A stretch of 64,000 bases of DNA from Bacteroidales bacterium (GTDB lineage Bacteria; Bacteroidota; Bacteroidia; Bacteroidales; UBA932). Positions within the stretch are counted from its first letter, which is position 1. Each line of letters opens with the position of its first letter. The notes under the pieces are model-generated. The model made no database searches, was not told where the DNA came from, and saw only the letters and a program-made list of their open reading frames with translations. The stretch is taken from positions 62,001 through 126,000 of the forward strand of contig JAFVVN010000009.1 in assembly GCA_017502125.1 (NCBI GenBank), read 5' to 3'. This document shows positions 44,804 to 53,168 of this stretch, in pieces. Made by a program: the position numbers and the translations under genes.

Positions 44804-45400
44804 CTACTCTTTATTCCCCGGCAACGGCTCCACACAAGAAGCCATGATATCCATCAACTTACTCAGACCTTCTGTCTGTCTCTGCTGACGAGCAGACACA
44901 TGCACCTGATATTTGGCTGTCTGGTTGGTTGAGCGTGTATTCTCACGTGAAGAAGACACCTTACCGCTTACATTCACAGAACCACCACCAAAACAGCCGA
45001 ACTTAAAATTTGCATTGGCACTGGTGCTCCCTTCACTGGCAGATTTATCTGTGGAGGTCTCTGTGGCTGTAACCTCCATCTGGAAATCAACCTGAACATC
45101 ATCAATCAAAAGATTTGGAAGAGGAACAAGTCCAAGGAACGGGGCCTGAACCCTTATATCTTGAGGTTTAGGTGAACCTTCAATAGGTCTCTGAAGATTG
45201 AACTCGACCATACGGGTCTTACCTTCATCATTGAAACCGATCTCAGTCATGAACTCATAGGCAGACTGAGCAAGTTTCTTCTGAGAATCGCACACTGCAA
45301 CCAAAGGAGCTGCTACGAGTTCTGCGATAGGAATACCGACAAATTTGTTTGAAACACTGTTTGGATCAGGATTAGTAACCTGCTTGTTGTTATCTGCCAT
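44804..45400 (-). CDS. DUF2589 family protein (long paralogue)
   Basis: The 198-residue protein has GIPIAELVAAPLVAVCDSQ and FQMEVTATETSTDKSASEGS, followed by a Ser/Gly-rich segment, then QVHVSARQQRQTEGLSKLMD. This matches the DUF2589 layout: an N-terminal helix (sheet partner), a strand-rich core and a basic amphipathic C-terminus. The biological role of DUF2589 is unknown. It lies 32 bp downstream of a second, shorter DUF2589 gene. Confidence 0.78.
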   Translation of the reverse strand: MADNNKQVTNPDPNSVSNKFVGIPIAELVAAPLVAVCDSQKKLAQSAYEFMTEIGFNDEGKTRMVEFNLQRPIEGSPKPQDIRVQAPFLGLVPLPNLLIDDVQVDFQMEVTATETSTDKSASEGSTSANANFKFGCFGGGSVNVSGKVSSSRENTRSTNQTAKYQVHVSARQQRQTEGLSKLMDIMASCVEPLPGNKE

Positions 45401-45432
45401 AGTACTGAATGTTAAAATTGTTTATATTTGGA

Positions 45433-45954
45433 TTATTGTTTTTCGTTTGTAGTGTCTCCGATTTCAAATGAAGAGATGGTCTTGTCATACTCATCTACAA
45501 CACGAGACAATCCTTCCGGAATAGGGGTTGCCTCAAACTTGATTTTAACGTGCATGCTGGAATGGTCATTCTTGCCATCAAAACTTACTTCAAGTTTGGA
45601 ACGTTTGAGACGGTTGTCAAAGGCGACTTCTTTTTCACCAGTATTGAATCCCTCCTGAGCCACTTTCTTCTTAAGATCCACATCGAGGACGTTGACATGG
45701 AAGTCCATTTCAACCTCCTTGATGTTGACTGTAGAAGGATTTACGATGGAAATGAGAGGTACATCAACCGCTGTCTTTTCGTCTACCCATATACGCTTTT
45801 TCAATGGAACGCCATCTTCCGTGAAATACCTTGCGAGAAGCTCGATATTTCTAGTCTCGATCATCTCCATAGCAGCATTTACAGAGTGCTGCAGACCGCG
45901 AATCAGGTCGGATAAGGTTTGTGAACTTTGGTTGTCTTTATTCCAGAATGCCAT
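45433..45954 (-). CDS. DUF2589 family protein (short paralogue)
   Basis: The 173-residue protein has LSDLIRGLQHSVNAAMEMIE, VPLISIVNPSTVNIKEVEMD, FHVNVLDVDLKKKV and a final VVDEYDKTI. The same strand and helix order as the neighbouring DUF2589 protein is visible, but the sequence is diverged, so they are old paralogues. It starts 11 bp after the rfbB stop, within the capsule operon. Confidence 0.7.
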   Translation of the reverse strand: MAFWNKDNQSSQTLSDLIRGLQHSVNAAMEMIETRNIELLARYFTEDGVPLKKRIWVDEKTAVDVPLISIVNPSTVNIKEVEMDFHVNVLDVDLKKKVAQEGFNTGEKEVAFDNRLKRSKLEVSFDGKNDHSSMHVKIKFEATPIPEGLSRVVDEYDKTISSFEIGDTTNEKQ

Positions 45955-45965
45955 GATGCAAGTGT

Positions 45966-47099
45966 TTAGCGTCCTTTATACATATCTTGGTAGTATTTCT
46001 CATACTCACCCGAAGTGATATTATCCATCCACTCCTGGTTATCGAGATACCATCTCACTGTCTTCTCTATTCCCTCCTCAAACTGAAGGCTTGGTTCCCA
46101 GCCAAGTTCCTTCTGAAGTTTGGTGCTATCGATAGCATAACGGGCATCGTGTCCAAGACGGTCGGTTACATATGTAATCAAATCAAGTGAGTGTCCTTCT
46201 GGGTTTCCAAGGATCTTATCCACTGTCTTGATCATAACCTTAATCAGGTCTATATTCTTCCACTCATTAAAGCCACCAATGTTGTAAGTTTCATTGATAC
46301 GCCCTTCGTGAAAAATGGTATCGATTGCTCTAGCATGATCCTCAACGTACAACCAGTCACGAACATTCTCGCCCTTTCCGTATACTGGAAGAGGCTTACG
46401 ATTTCGGATATTATTAATAAACAATGGAATTAGCTTTTCTGGGAACTGATAAGGGCCGTAGTTGTTCGAGCAATTAGTCACGATAGTTGGCATACCGTAA
46501 GTATCATGGTACGCTCTAACAAAGTGATCCGACGAAGCCTTAGAAGCTGAATATGGTGAATGAGGATTATATTTAGTTGTCTCATAAAAGAAATCATCAC
46601 CATAAGCCTTATGACCTTCAGAAGAAGCCGCAGTCTTGAAAGGAGGCTCTATTCCTTCAGGATGATTCATACTCAATGCACCGTAAACCTCGTCAGTAGA
46701 AATATGATAAAATCTCTTGCCATCATATTTCTCTGGCAAAGACTCCCAATAAAGCTTTGCAGCCTGAAGAAGTGCAAGAGTTCCCATTACATTTGTTTTT
46801 GCAAATGTGAAAGGATCCTTGATACTTCTATCCACATGTGACTCAGCAGCCAAATGGATGATACCATCGATCTTCTCATCCTGCATCAACTGATAGAAAG
46901 CCTCAAAATCGCAGATATCCATCTTAACGAATTTGTAGTTAGGCTTATCCTCAATATCTTTTAGGTTTGCCAAGTTACCTGCATAGGTAAGCTTGTCAAG
47001 GTTGATGATATTATACTCAGGATACTTGTTTACGAAAAGACGAACAACGTGGCTACCTATAAAACCAGCACCTCCGGTTATGACGATATTGCGCTTCAT
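45966..47099 (-). CDS. rfbB: dTDP-glucose 4,6-dehydratase
   Basis: The 377-residue SDR enzyme shows ITGGAGFIGSHVVRLF, IIHLAAESHVDRSI, HISTDEVYG, SPYSASKASSDHFVRAYHDT (YxxxK) and TNCSNNYGPYQFPEKLI. It makes dTDP-4-keto-6-deoxyglucose. The insert HPEGIEPPFKTAASSEG is usual in Bacteroidota RfbB. It belongs to an rfbA-C-D-B set with gaps of 2-3 bp. Confidence 0.96.
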   Translation of the reverse strand: MKRNIVITGGAGFIGSHVVRLFVNKYPEYNIINLDKLTYAGNLANLKDIEDKPNYKFVKMDICDFEAFYQLMQDEKIDGIIHLAAESHVDRSIKDPFTFAKTNVMGTLALLQAAKLYWESLPEKYDGKRFYHISTDEVYGALSMNHPEGIEPPFKTAASSEGHKAYGDDFFYETTKYNPHSPYSASKASSDHFVRAYHDTYGMPTIVTNCSNNYGPYQFPEKLIPLFINNIRNRKPLPVYGKGENVRDWLYVEDHARAIDTIFHEGRINETYNIGGFNEWKNIDLIKVMIKTVDKILGNPEGHSLDLITYVTDRLGHDARYAIDSTKLQKELGWEPSLQFEEGIEKTVRWYLDNQEWMDNITSGEYEKYYQDMYKGR

Positions 47100-47101
47100 T
47101 A

Positions 47102-48043
47102 TTACATTGATTTCAAGTTAGTTATACACTTCTTAAGCGAATCAGTCCAGTATGGAACCTCAACACCAAATACACTTTTTATTTTAGACTTATCAAGAAC
47201 TGAGTAAGATGGTCTCTTTACTGGGCTTGGGAAGTCGATGCTGTAACATGGCATTACATTACATTCTGTTGTTCCATTGTACTCTGCAATCATCTTGGTG
47301 AAGTCGAACCAGCTGCAGACGCCTTCGTTGCTGTAGTGGTACACGCCTGACTTGGCATAAGATGCCCGATCAGAAAGATTCCCGATCAAGTCGGGAATGA
47401 CGCATTTAGCATAATCATCTAGAACTACTACAATTGCCTTCGCTAAATCTAATGCATAAGTTGGAGTTCCTACTTGGTCGAAGACTACTTTAAGTTCTGG
47501 TTTGGTAGCTGTTAGGTTCATCATGGTTTTGCAGAAGTTCTTTCCGTACTCACTGTAGAGCCATGCTGTACGGATGATAACGTGGTTGCATCCTGTTGAG
47601 ATAATCTTCTGCTCTCCATGAAGTTTTGTAAGTCCATAAACTCCAGTTGGAGTTCCTATCTGATCTTCTTTGCAAGGAGTATTGTATGGTTCTGCTCCAA
47701 AAACGTAATCTGTAGAGATATGCACGAGTAGACCACCAACTTCTTTCATTACTTTTGCAAGGTTCTCAGGGGCAGTAGCATTTAGTTTCTCTACCAGTCC
47801 GTACTTCTCCGGATCTTCAGCACCATCTACATTTGTCCAAGCGGCACAGTTTACTATTGCTTTCACGTCTTGTTCCTCAGCCATCTGCCTGATGGCTTCA
47901 AGATCAGTAATATCAAGATAAGTCGTCTCTAATCCCTCAACTTGGTTTACATCAGTGAAGATATATTTGTCTTGGCTTTCTCTTGCCAACATACGCATTT
48001 CGTTTCCCAGCTGACCATTGGCTCCTGTTACTAGAATATTCAT
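47102..48043 (-). CDS. rfbD: dTDP-4-dehydrorhamnose reductase with a REP-derived insert
   Basis: The 313-residue reductase has VTGANGQLGNEMR, IVNCAAWTNVDGAED, HISTDYVFGAEPYNTP, YGLTKLHGE (YxxxK) and IIRTAWLYSEYGKN. Between DLAKAIVVVLDDYAK and SGVYHYSNEG it carries about 18 extra residues, CVIPDLIGNLSDRASYAK, encoded by a REP palindrome inserted in frame. The insert lies in a surface loop near the substrate region. The gene is otherwise intact and probably active. Confidence 0.93.
   Translation of the reverse strand: MNILVTGANGQLGNEMRMLARESQDKYIFTDVNQVEGLETTYLDITDLEAIRQMAEEQDVKAIVNCAAWTNVDGAEDPEKYGLVEKLNATAPENLAKVMKEVGGLLVHISTDYVFGAEPYNTPCKEDQIGTPTGVYGLTKLHGEQKIISTGCNHVIIRTAWLYSEYGKNFCKTMMNLTATKPELKVVFDQVGTPTYALDLAKAIVVVLDDYAKCVIPDLIGNLSDRASYAKSGVYHYSNEGVCSWFDFTKMIAEYNGTTECNVMPCYSIDFPSPVKRPSYSVLDKSKIKSVFGVEVPYWTDSLKKCITNLKSM
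47378..47398. repeat. REP palindrome inserted in frame in rfbD
   Basis: ATTCCCGA-TCAAG-TCGGGAAT is a perfect 8-bp stem with a 5-nt loop, followed by GAC. The flanks in the coding strand are the similar TATGCTAAAT and TATGCCAAGT, which could be a duplicated target. The same architecture recurs at 50737-50757. Confidence 0.8.
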
Positions 48044-48046
48044 GTT

Positions 48047-48628
48047 TTACTCAAACTCTGGATAAAGGTTCATATCAATTGAGAACGGACTATCAAAGTC
48101 TTTAAGTAAGGCATGCTTTAAGTCTTTTTCTGAAAGTAACGCCTTGTCTGTAGGAATCTGCCAGTCTATTCCCAAGCTTTCGTCTAAAATACTGATTCCT
48201 CCATCTGCCTGTGGAGCATAGAAGTTGTCACATTTGTACTGGAAGATGGCAGTCTCACTAAGCACTGCAAAGCCATGAGCAAAGCCTCTTGGAACAAAGA
48301 ACTGACGGTGGTTGTCCTCAGAGAGTTCTACTGCTACATGCTGGCCATAAGTAGGACTTCCTTTACGGATATCTACAGCAACGTCCAAGACCTTACCCTT
48401 TACACAACGAACAAGCTTACTTTGCGTGAAAGGAGGTGCTTGGAAATGCAAACCTCTCATTACTCCGTAGCTTGACATACTTTCGTTGTCTTGTACGAAG
48501 TTTATCTTTCTTACTTTCTCTTCGAATTCTCTTTGTGAGAAGCTTTCAAAGAAGTAGCCACGTGCATCACCAAATACTTTTGGCTCGATGATCACTAAAC
48601 CTTCTATAGCTGTTTTGATTACTTCCAT
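48047..48628 (-). CDS. rfbC: dTDP-4-dehydrorhamnose 3,5-epimerase
   Basis: The 193-residue cupin-type epimerase has GDARGYFFESFSQREF, FVQDNESMSSYGVMRGLHFQ (catalytic His), KLVRCVKGKVLDVAVDIR, FVPRGFAHGFAVLS and a Tyr in FQYKCDNFY. It acts between RfbB and RfbD in dTDP-L-rhamnose synthesis. It starts 2 bp after the rfbA stop. Confidence 0.96.
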   Translation of the reverse strand: MEVIKTAIEGLVIIEPKVFGDARGYFFESFSQREFEEKVRKINFVQDNESMSSYGVMRGLHFQAPPFTQSKLVRCVKGKVLDVAVDIRKGSPTYGQHVAVELSEDNHRQFFVPRGFAHGFAVLSETAIFQYKCDNFYAPQADGGISILDESLGIDWQIPTDKALLSEKDLKHALLKDFDSPFSIDMNLYPEFE

Positions 48629-48630
48629 GC

Positions 48631-49536
48631 TTAGTCAAGGTTTGGTTTACCTGTTTCTTTGATTTCATCAATAACTTTGAGAAGGTACTGGCCATATTGG
48701 TTCTTGATCATTGGCTGGGCAAGTTCACGCATACGCTCTTCTGTAATCCAACCTTGGCGATAAGCGATACCTTCCAAGCAAGCAATCTTGAGTCCCTGAC
48801 GTTTTTCGAGTACTTCCACATAAGTTGAAGCTTCTGACAAAGAGTCATGAGTACCTGTATCAAGCCATGCAAAACCACGACCGAGAGTCTGAACTTTGAG
48901 TTCTCCGTCTTTGAGGAACTCCTGATTAACTGTTGTGATCTCGTATTCACCACGAGCTGAAGGTTTGATGTTAGCAGCAACATCTACTACTTTGTTTGGA
49001 TAGAAATACAGACCAACAACAGCGTAGTTTGATTTTGGTTGTGCTGGTTTTTCTTCAATGCTCAAGCAGTTTCCTTCTTTATCGAACTCTGCTACGCCGT
49101 AGCGCTCTGGATCATTTACCCAGTAACCGAATACTGTGGCTTTCTTTTCCTCTTCAGCTGTTCTTACTGCCTCTTTGAGCATTTTGGTAAATCCTGCTCC
49201 GTGAAAGATATTATCGCCTAATACTAAGCAAGCGCTATCGTCACCAATGAAATCTTTTCCAATGGTGAATGCCTGAGCAAGTCCATCTGGTGATGGCTGT
49301 TCTGCATATTCAAAGTGTACACCATAGTCAGATCCATCTCCAAGAAGGCGTTTGAAGCCTGGAAGATCATGCGGAGTTGAGATGATAAGGATATCTCTGA
49401 TACCTGCAAGCATGAGTACGCTGATCGGGTAATAAACCATCGGTTTATCGTAAATAGGCATCAACTGCTTGCTGATTCCTTTAGTGATCGGATAAAGGCG
49501 AGTTCCTGAGCCGCCTGCCAGTACTATTCCTTTCAT
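48631..49536 (-). CDS. rfbA: glucose-1-phosphate thymidylyltransferase
   Basis: About 301 residues from [20 protein letters not shown]. Further motifs are [56 protein letters not shown] and [14 protein letters not shown]. It makes dTDP-glucose from Glc-1-P and dTTP. The frame runs up to 49560, but the family start is at 49536. The 76-bp gap to the Wzz gene holds an AGCACTC/GAGTGCT hairpin. Confidence 0.96.
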   Translation of the reverse strand: MKGIVLAGGSGTRLYPITKGISKQLMPIYDKPMVYYPISVLMLAGIRDILIISTPHDLPGFKRLLGDGSDYGVHFEYAEQPSPDGLAQAFTIGKDFIGDDSACLVLGDNIFHGAGFTKMLKEAVRTAEEEKKATVFGYWVNDPERYGVAEFDKEGNCLSIEEKPAQPKSNYAVVGLYFYPNKVVDVAANIKPSARGEYEITTVNQEFLKDGELKVQTLGRGFAWLDTGTHDSLSEASTYVEVLEKRQGLKIACLEGIAYRQGWITEERMRELAQPMIKNQYGQYLLKVIDEIKETGKPNLD

Positions 49537-49612
49537 AATAATCAATAAACAGTGAAGCACTCAAATCGTAAGGTGAGTGCTCAATTACTTATTAAGTGTT
49601 TAATTAAATGCA

Positions 49613-50719
49613 TTACCTAAGGTTTTCCTTCAGTTTCTTCCAGCACTCCTCACCGAAGAGGACCCAAGCGGCTGAGATGCAGCCGGCGAGGAAGGTGAAG
49701 ATGACGAGGAGTTTGGCTTTACTTGGGGCTGCCTTCTTTATTGGAACCTTTACGTCTTCAAGGATGACGAAGACTGGTTTTGCCTGCTCGGCCTGAATGC
49801 GGGCACCTTCAAGTTGAGTTGCAACTTGAGAGTAGACCTGGTAGGCAAGGTTCATCTCCTGCTGGAGACGTTCACGTTCTGCGTTGGCACTCTGGAGGAC
49901 TACGCTTTTGTTGGCATCCATGTATGCGGCGTAGGTTTGCTGAGCTTTGTAGTAGTCAGCCTTACGCTGTTCGCAGATGACTTCAAGGTTCTTGACATCC
50001 TGACGGGCCTTAGAGGTGCGGTAGTCGGTCATATAGTCCTTCAGGTTTTCTGTCACTGCCTGCATCACTGTGGCAACAACGAGAGGATCCTGCATTTCGA
50101 GGCTCATCTGGGTCTTGAGGGACTTCTTGTCTACATTGACCATGATGTTCTCGGCAAAGTACTTGACCACTCCTCTTTCCTTTTTAGGAAGGTTGGTCGG
50201 ATCGAGGGTGCCATCACCGGTTTCCTCTTCTTCCTTGTCAGGGGTTACCAGATCTATGCACCAGCCAAGGACCTTGAATGGGAACTTGATCACTGCACTC
50301 CACCAAGGGGCTCTCTGGTATTCCTTCATATACTCAAGAAGCGGTGCAGTGATGACGCTATCCTTTCTTTCGAAGGTCACGGGAAGGTCGAAAAGATTTA
50401 CGATGAACGCGGTGGAGTGGACAACATCAGGGTATGTCTCAGCATCGATGGCGTCCACACTGTTGTTAAGGTTCACTCCCATCATGGAAGCGATGGTGCT
50501 AACTCCGCTACCTGTCCTCTGCTGAACTTCTGGAACGAGAGTGACACCAGCCTTATAGGTCTTAGGGATGCTGAAACCCGCCACGAGACCGATTACTGCA
50601 CCTACGCAGCACCATTTGATGATCAGCATTCTCTTTTTCCAGAGTTTGGAGATCAGTTCCATGATGTCGATTTCGGATTCTTCTTCGTGGTATGGAGGGT
50701 TAGGTATGTTTTCTTGCAT
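49613..50719 (-). CDS. Wzz-type chain-length determinant protein
   Basis: The 368-residue protein has an N-terminal Wzz domain (EIDIMELISKLWKKRMLIIK, then a membrane helix GAVIGLVAGFSI), a central coiled coil (residues 220-310, rich in QAER and LQQEMNL) and a C-terminal membrane helix (LLVIFTFLAGCISAAWVLFG). The kinase domain of Wzc is absent. It controls polymer length together with Wza. The gene lies between rfbA and the Wza-like gene; a REP element separates it from the latter. Confidence 0.88.
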   Translation of the reverse strand: MQENIPNPPYHEEESEIDIMELISKLWKKRMLIIKWCCVGAVIGLVAGFSIPKTYKAGVTLVPEVQQRTGSGVSTIASMMGVNLNNSVDAIDAETYPDVVHSTAFIVNLFDLPVTFERKDSVITAPLLEYMKEYQRAPWWSAVIKFPFKVLGWCIDLVTPDKEEEETGDGTLDPTNLPKKERGVVKYFAENIMVNVDKKSLKTQMSLEMQDPLVVATVMQAVTENLKDYMTDYRTSKARQDVKNLEVICEQRKADYYKAQQTYAAYMDANKSVVLQSANAERERLQQEMNLAYQVYSQVATQLEGARIQAEQAKPVFVILEDVKVPIKKAAPSKAKLLVIFTFLAGCISAAWVLFGEECWKKLKENLR

Positions 50720-50736
50720 ATTATATCTGATTTAGG

Positions 50737-50757
50737 ATGCCCGGACAAGCCGGGCAT
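50737..50757. repeat. REP palindrome between the Wza- and Wzz-like genes
   Basis: ATGCCCGG-ACAAG-CCGGGCAT has a perfect 8-bp stem and the CAAG loop, and is followed by GAC. Its form equals the rfbD copy with two compensated base changes. Confidence 0.75.
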
Positions 50758-50768
50758 GACTATATGAG

Positions 50769-53168
50769 TTATCTTAAGAGGTTACCGATTGTGGCGATCA
50801 TTGTACCGAGTGATGCAGCCGTTGTGGATATGCTGAGAATTTCCTGGAGCTGACCATCCTTTGTACGTTTCTGAGGAACGACGATCTCACATCCGGGTTC
50901 AACGACTTTCTTGCTGAACCTTCTGGCACGTTCAATCTTTCCGTTCAGATATATTATATAGGCCTTGTTCTTCTTTGAACGATAGCCATAGCCTCCAGCC
51001 TGTGCGACATAATCAGTCACTCTCATATTAGGGCTGTAGGTAACTGTATTAGGATACATCACGTTACCAGTGATTCTGACTGTATTGATGTATTCCGGAA
51101 CTCCAAGAACGTCTCCTGCTCTGAGCACGAGATCAGCATCACCGCCAGGATTGGCAAGAGCCTTGCTAAGGTCTATTCCCACAAAATAGTTGGTCTTGAG
51201 GTCAAGATTCTCGACATTGATGCTGTCTTTAGCAGAATCAAGAAGGTCGATGGTGGACTGCATTCTTGTCTGTTCTTCTCCGATGACATTACGAAGGAGT
51301 CGTGCGCCCTTGACATAGGCCCACTGAGTGAGACCCCCGGATTTCTTGACAAGGTCGCTGAGGCGCTCCTCTTTCTTGGTCAGAGTGTATTCTCCAGGAA
51401 AGACGACTTCACCTGTCACCCTCACGGTCTTCTGCTCCTCATATCCAGGACTTCTACGGACCATGATCTGGTCGTAAGGCTTAAGCACAAAGTCCACTTC
51501 ACCGTCAAGCACATAACCATCCTTGAAAGAGAACGTAAAGAGCTCACCAATGGTCTCAGAAGGTGTTTCTGTTGTCGGGTTCTTTATTCTTCTGCCGACA
51601 TCGATCTTGACCATTGAAGCTGACTCAAGAAGACCTCCTGCAAGCATGATGGCATCTTCAAGTGTCATGTTGTCTGCATAGACATAGGCACCGGGCTTTG
51701 CAACTTCTCCGGAGACGGTGATGTTGCCTATGTCGTTGAGATCGTGAATGCTCGGAATATAGAGCACATCATTCTTCTGGAGTTCAATATCTGAGGCAGT
51801 TCCGGCAAGCACTGCTTTGATGTCAACAGGGAGGATTTCAAGTGTAAGATCATCACGCTCACGGGTGATGAGAGCACGATTGGTAAATGCCTCGCCTTTC
51901 AAGCCCTCAGCTTTGGCAATGAGCTGAGATACAGTGCGGATGTCACCTCCAAGCTGATAGGTGCCGGGACGATAGACAGCTCCCTTGATCTCTATCTTGT
52001 TTTCGAATCTGTCGAGCATTGCTCCCACAGCGATTGCGTCTCCATCAACAAGCTTGAAATCAGGATATTCAGGCTCGTCAATAGTAAAGATCTGATACTC
52101 AGAACCATTCTTACGTATCATACGGAGGTTCTTCTTGTAGGCGTCACCAGTGAATCCCGCAGCATAGTCGACAAGATCGGCTATGGTCTCGCCTTCAACG
52201 AGTTCATAGGACATAGGACGCTTGATATTTCCGGTGATGTCGACTACGATTTCGTAGGTAGGGACATTGATTATGTCTCCTTCTTCGAGGATTGTGTCGA
52301 TCATCTTTCCTTCGCGGATGAAATCATAGATGTCAAGATGGGCAATGACCTTTCCTTTCCTTATGAGCTGAATGTCTCTGAGTGTACCGAGATTATTGAC
52401 TCCACCTGCGCTGTAGAGAGCGTGATAGATGTTGGAAAGGGACGAGAGATAGTATGTACCAGGGTTAGTCACTTCACCCATAACATGAACCTGGATGGTC
52501 CTGATGTTGCCGAGAGTCAGCTTGATGTCGGACTTGGCGTTTTCACCGTCCACGGAGTAGATCTGTCCAAGCCTGCGACGCATATACGAATCTGCTTCCT
52601 TCACGGTCATCCCGTTGAGGTTCACCAGTCCGAGATCAGGGATATTGATGGTTCCGTCCGGAGAAATGACCTGACGGATATTCGCCTGGTTAGCTCCCCA
52701 GATGTCGATGAAGATCTCATCTCCAGGACCGAGGACATAGTTCTGAGGAGTCGGAAGATTACTGCTTGGTGCAAAGGAGAGTTCTCTGGTGGTGAAGATC
52801 TCGCGACCGAAGATTTTCTTTTCTCCCGGATCAGCAACTTCCATAGACACTGCATCGATATCACCGGCATCTGTAGAGAGGGCACCGTCATTAAGTCTTC
52901 TCTGACGCTCCTGAGCACCAGCGACTTTGGCTGCCTCTGTCTGAGAGGCCTGTTCCTCTTCATATCTTGCCTTGATGCGTTCAGCCTGTTCCTGAGTCAC
53001 ACCTCTGGTTACAAGTTCTCTCGCCATTTCCTTCTGCGAGGTTCCGGTGGCCATACCGTGCTTGACGTATTCAATCACGGCATCATCAGACATCTGTGCC
53101 GCCGCCGGAATGGAGGCAAAGGCAAGAGCAGATGCTACAAAAAATAATGTTGTAAGTTTCTTAAGCAT
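50769..53168 (-). CDS. Wza-like outer-membrane polysaccharide export protein (SLBB repeats)
   Basis: The 799-residue protein has a signal peptide (KLTTLFFVASALAFASIPAA). The Poly_export domain is near residues 140-220 (NYVLGPGDEIFIDIWGANQ, ISPDGTINIPDLG). Multiple SLBB domains follow (VHVMGEVTNPGTYYLSSLS, VTGEVVFPGEYTLTKKEERL, VRITGNVMYPNTV). The early segment (MATGTSQKEMARELVTRG) is a helical extension common in Bacteroidota. It forms the export channel for the capsule. The start overlaps the dehydratase stop by one base. Confidence 0.9.
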   Translation of the reverse strand: MLKKLTTLFFVASALAFASIPAAAQMSDDAVIEYVKHGMATGTSQKEMARELVTRGVTQEQAERIKARYEEEQASQTEAAKVAGAQERQRRLNDGALSTDAGDIDAVSMEVADPGEKKIFGREIFTTRELSFAPSSNLPTPQNYVLGPGDEIFIDIWGANQANIRQVISPDGTINIPDLGLVNLNGMTVKEADSYMRRRLGQIYSVDGENAKSDIKLTLGNIRTIQVHVMGEVTNPGTYYLSSLSNIYHALYSAGGVNNLGTLRDIQLIRKGKVIAHLDIYDFIREGKMIDTILEEGDIINVPTYEIVVDITGNIKRPMSYELVEGETIADLVDYAAGFTGDAYKKNLRMIRKNGSEYQIFTIDEPEYPDFKLVDGDAIAVGAMLDRFENKIEIKGAVYRPGTYQLGGDIRTVSQLIAKAEGLKGEAFTNRALITRERDDLTLEILPVDIKAVLAGTASDIELQKNDVLYIPSIHDLNDIGNITVSGEVAKPGAYVYADNMTLEDAIMLAGGLLESASMVKIDVGRRIKNPTTETPSETIGELFTFSFKDGYVLDGEVDFVLKPYDQIMVRRSPGYEEQKTVRVTGEVVFPGEYTLTKKEERLSDLVKKSGGLTQWAYVKGARLLRNVIGEEQTRMQSTIDLLDSAKDSINVENLDLKTNYFVGIDLSKALANPGGDADLVLRAGDVLGVPEYINTVRITGNVMYPNTVTYSPNMRVTDYVAQAGGYGYRSKKNKAYIIYLNGKIERARRFSKKVVEPGCEIVVPQKRTKDGQLQEILSISTTAASLGTMIATIGNLLR

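Noticed and set aside
49814-50767. Long plus-strand ORF (317 codons) antisense to the Wzz gene, with similar ones at 52338-53147, 53339-53911, 58187-58876 and 61165-62052.
   Set aside because: They are shadows of strongly coding minus-strand genes and show no family motifs or own promoters.
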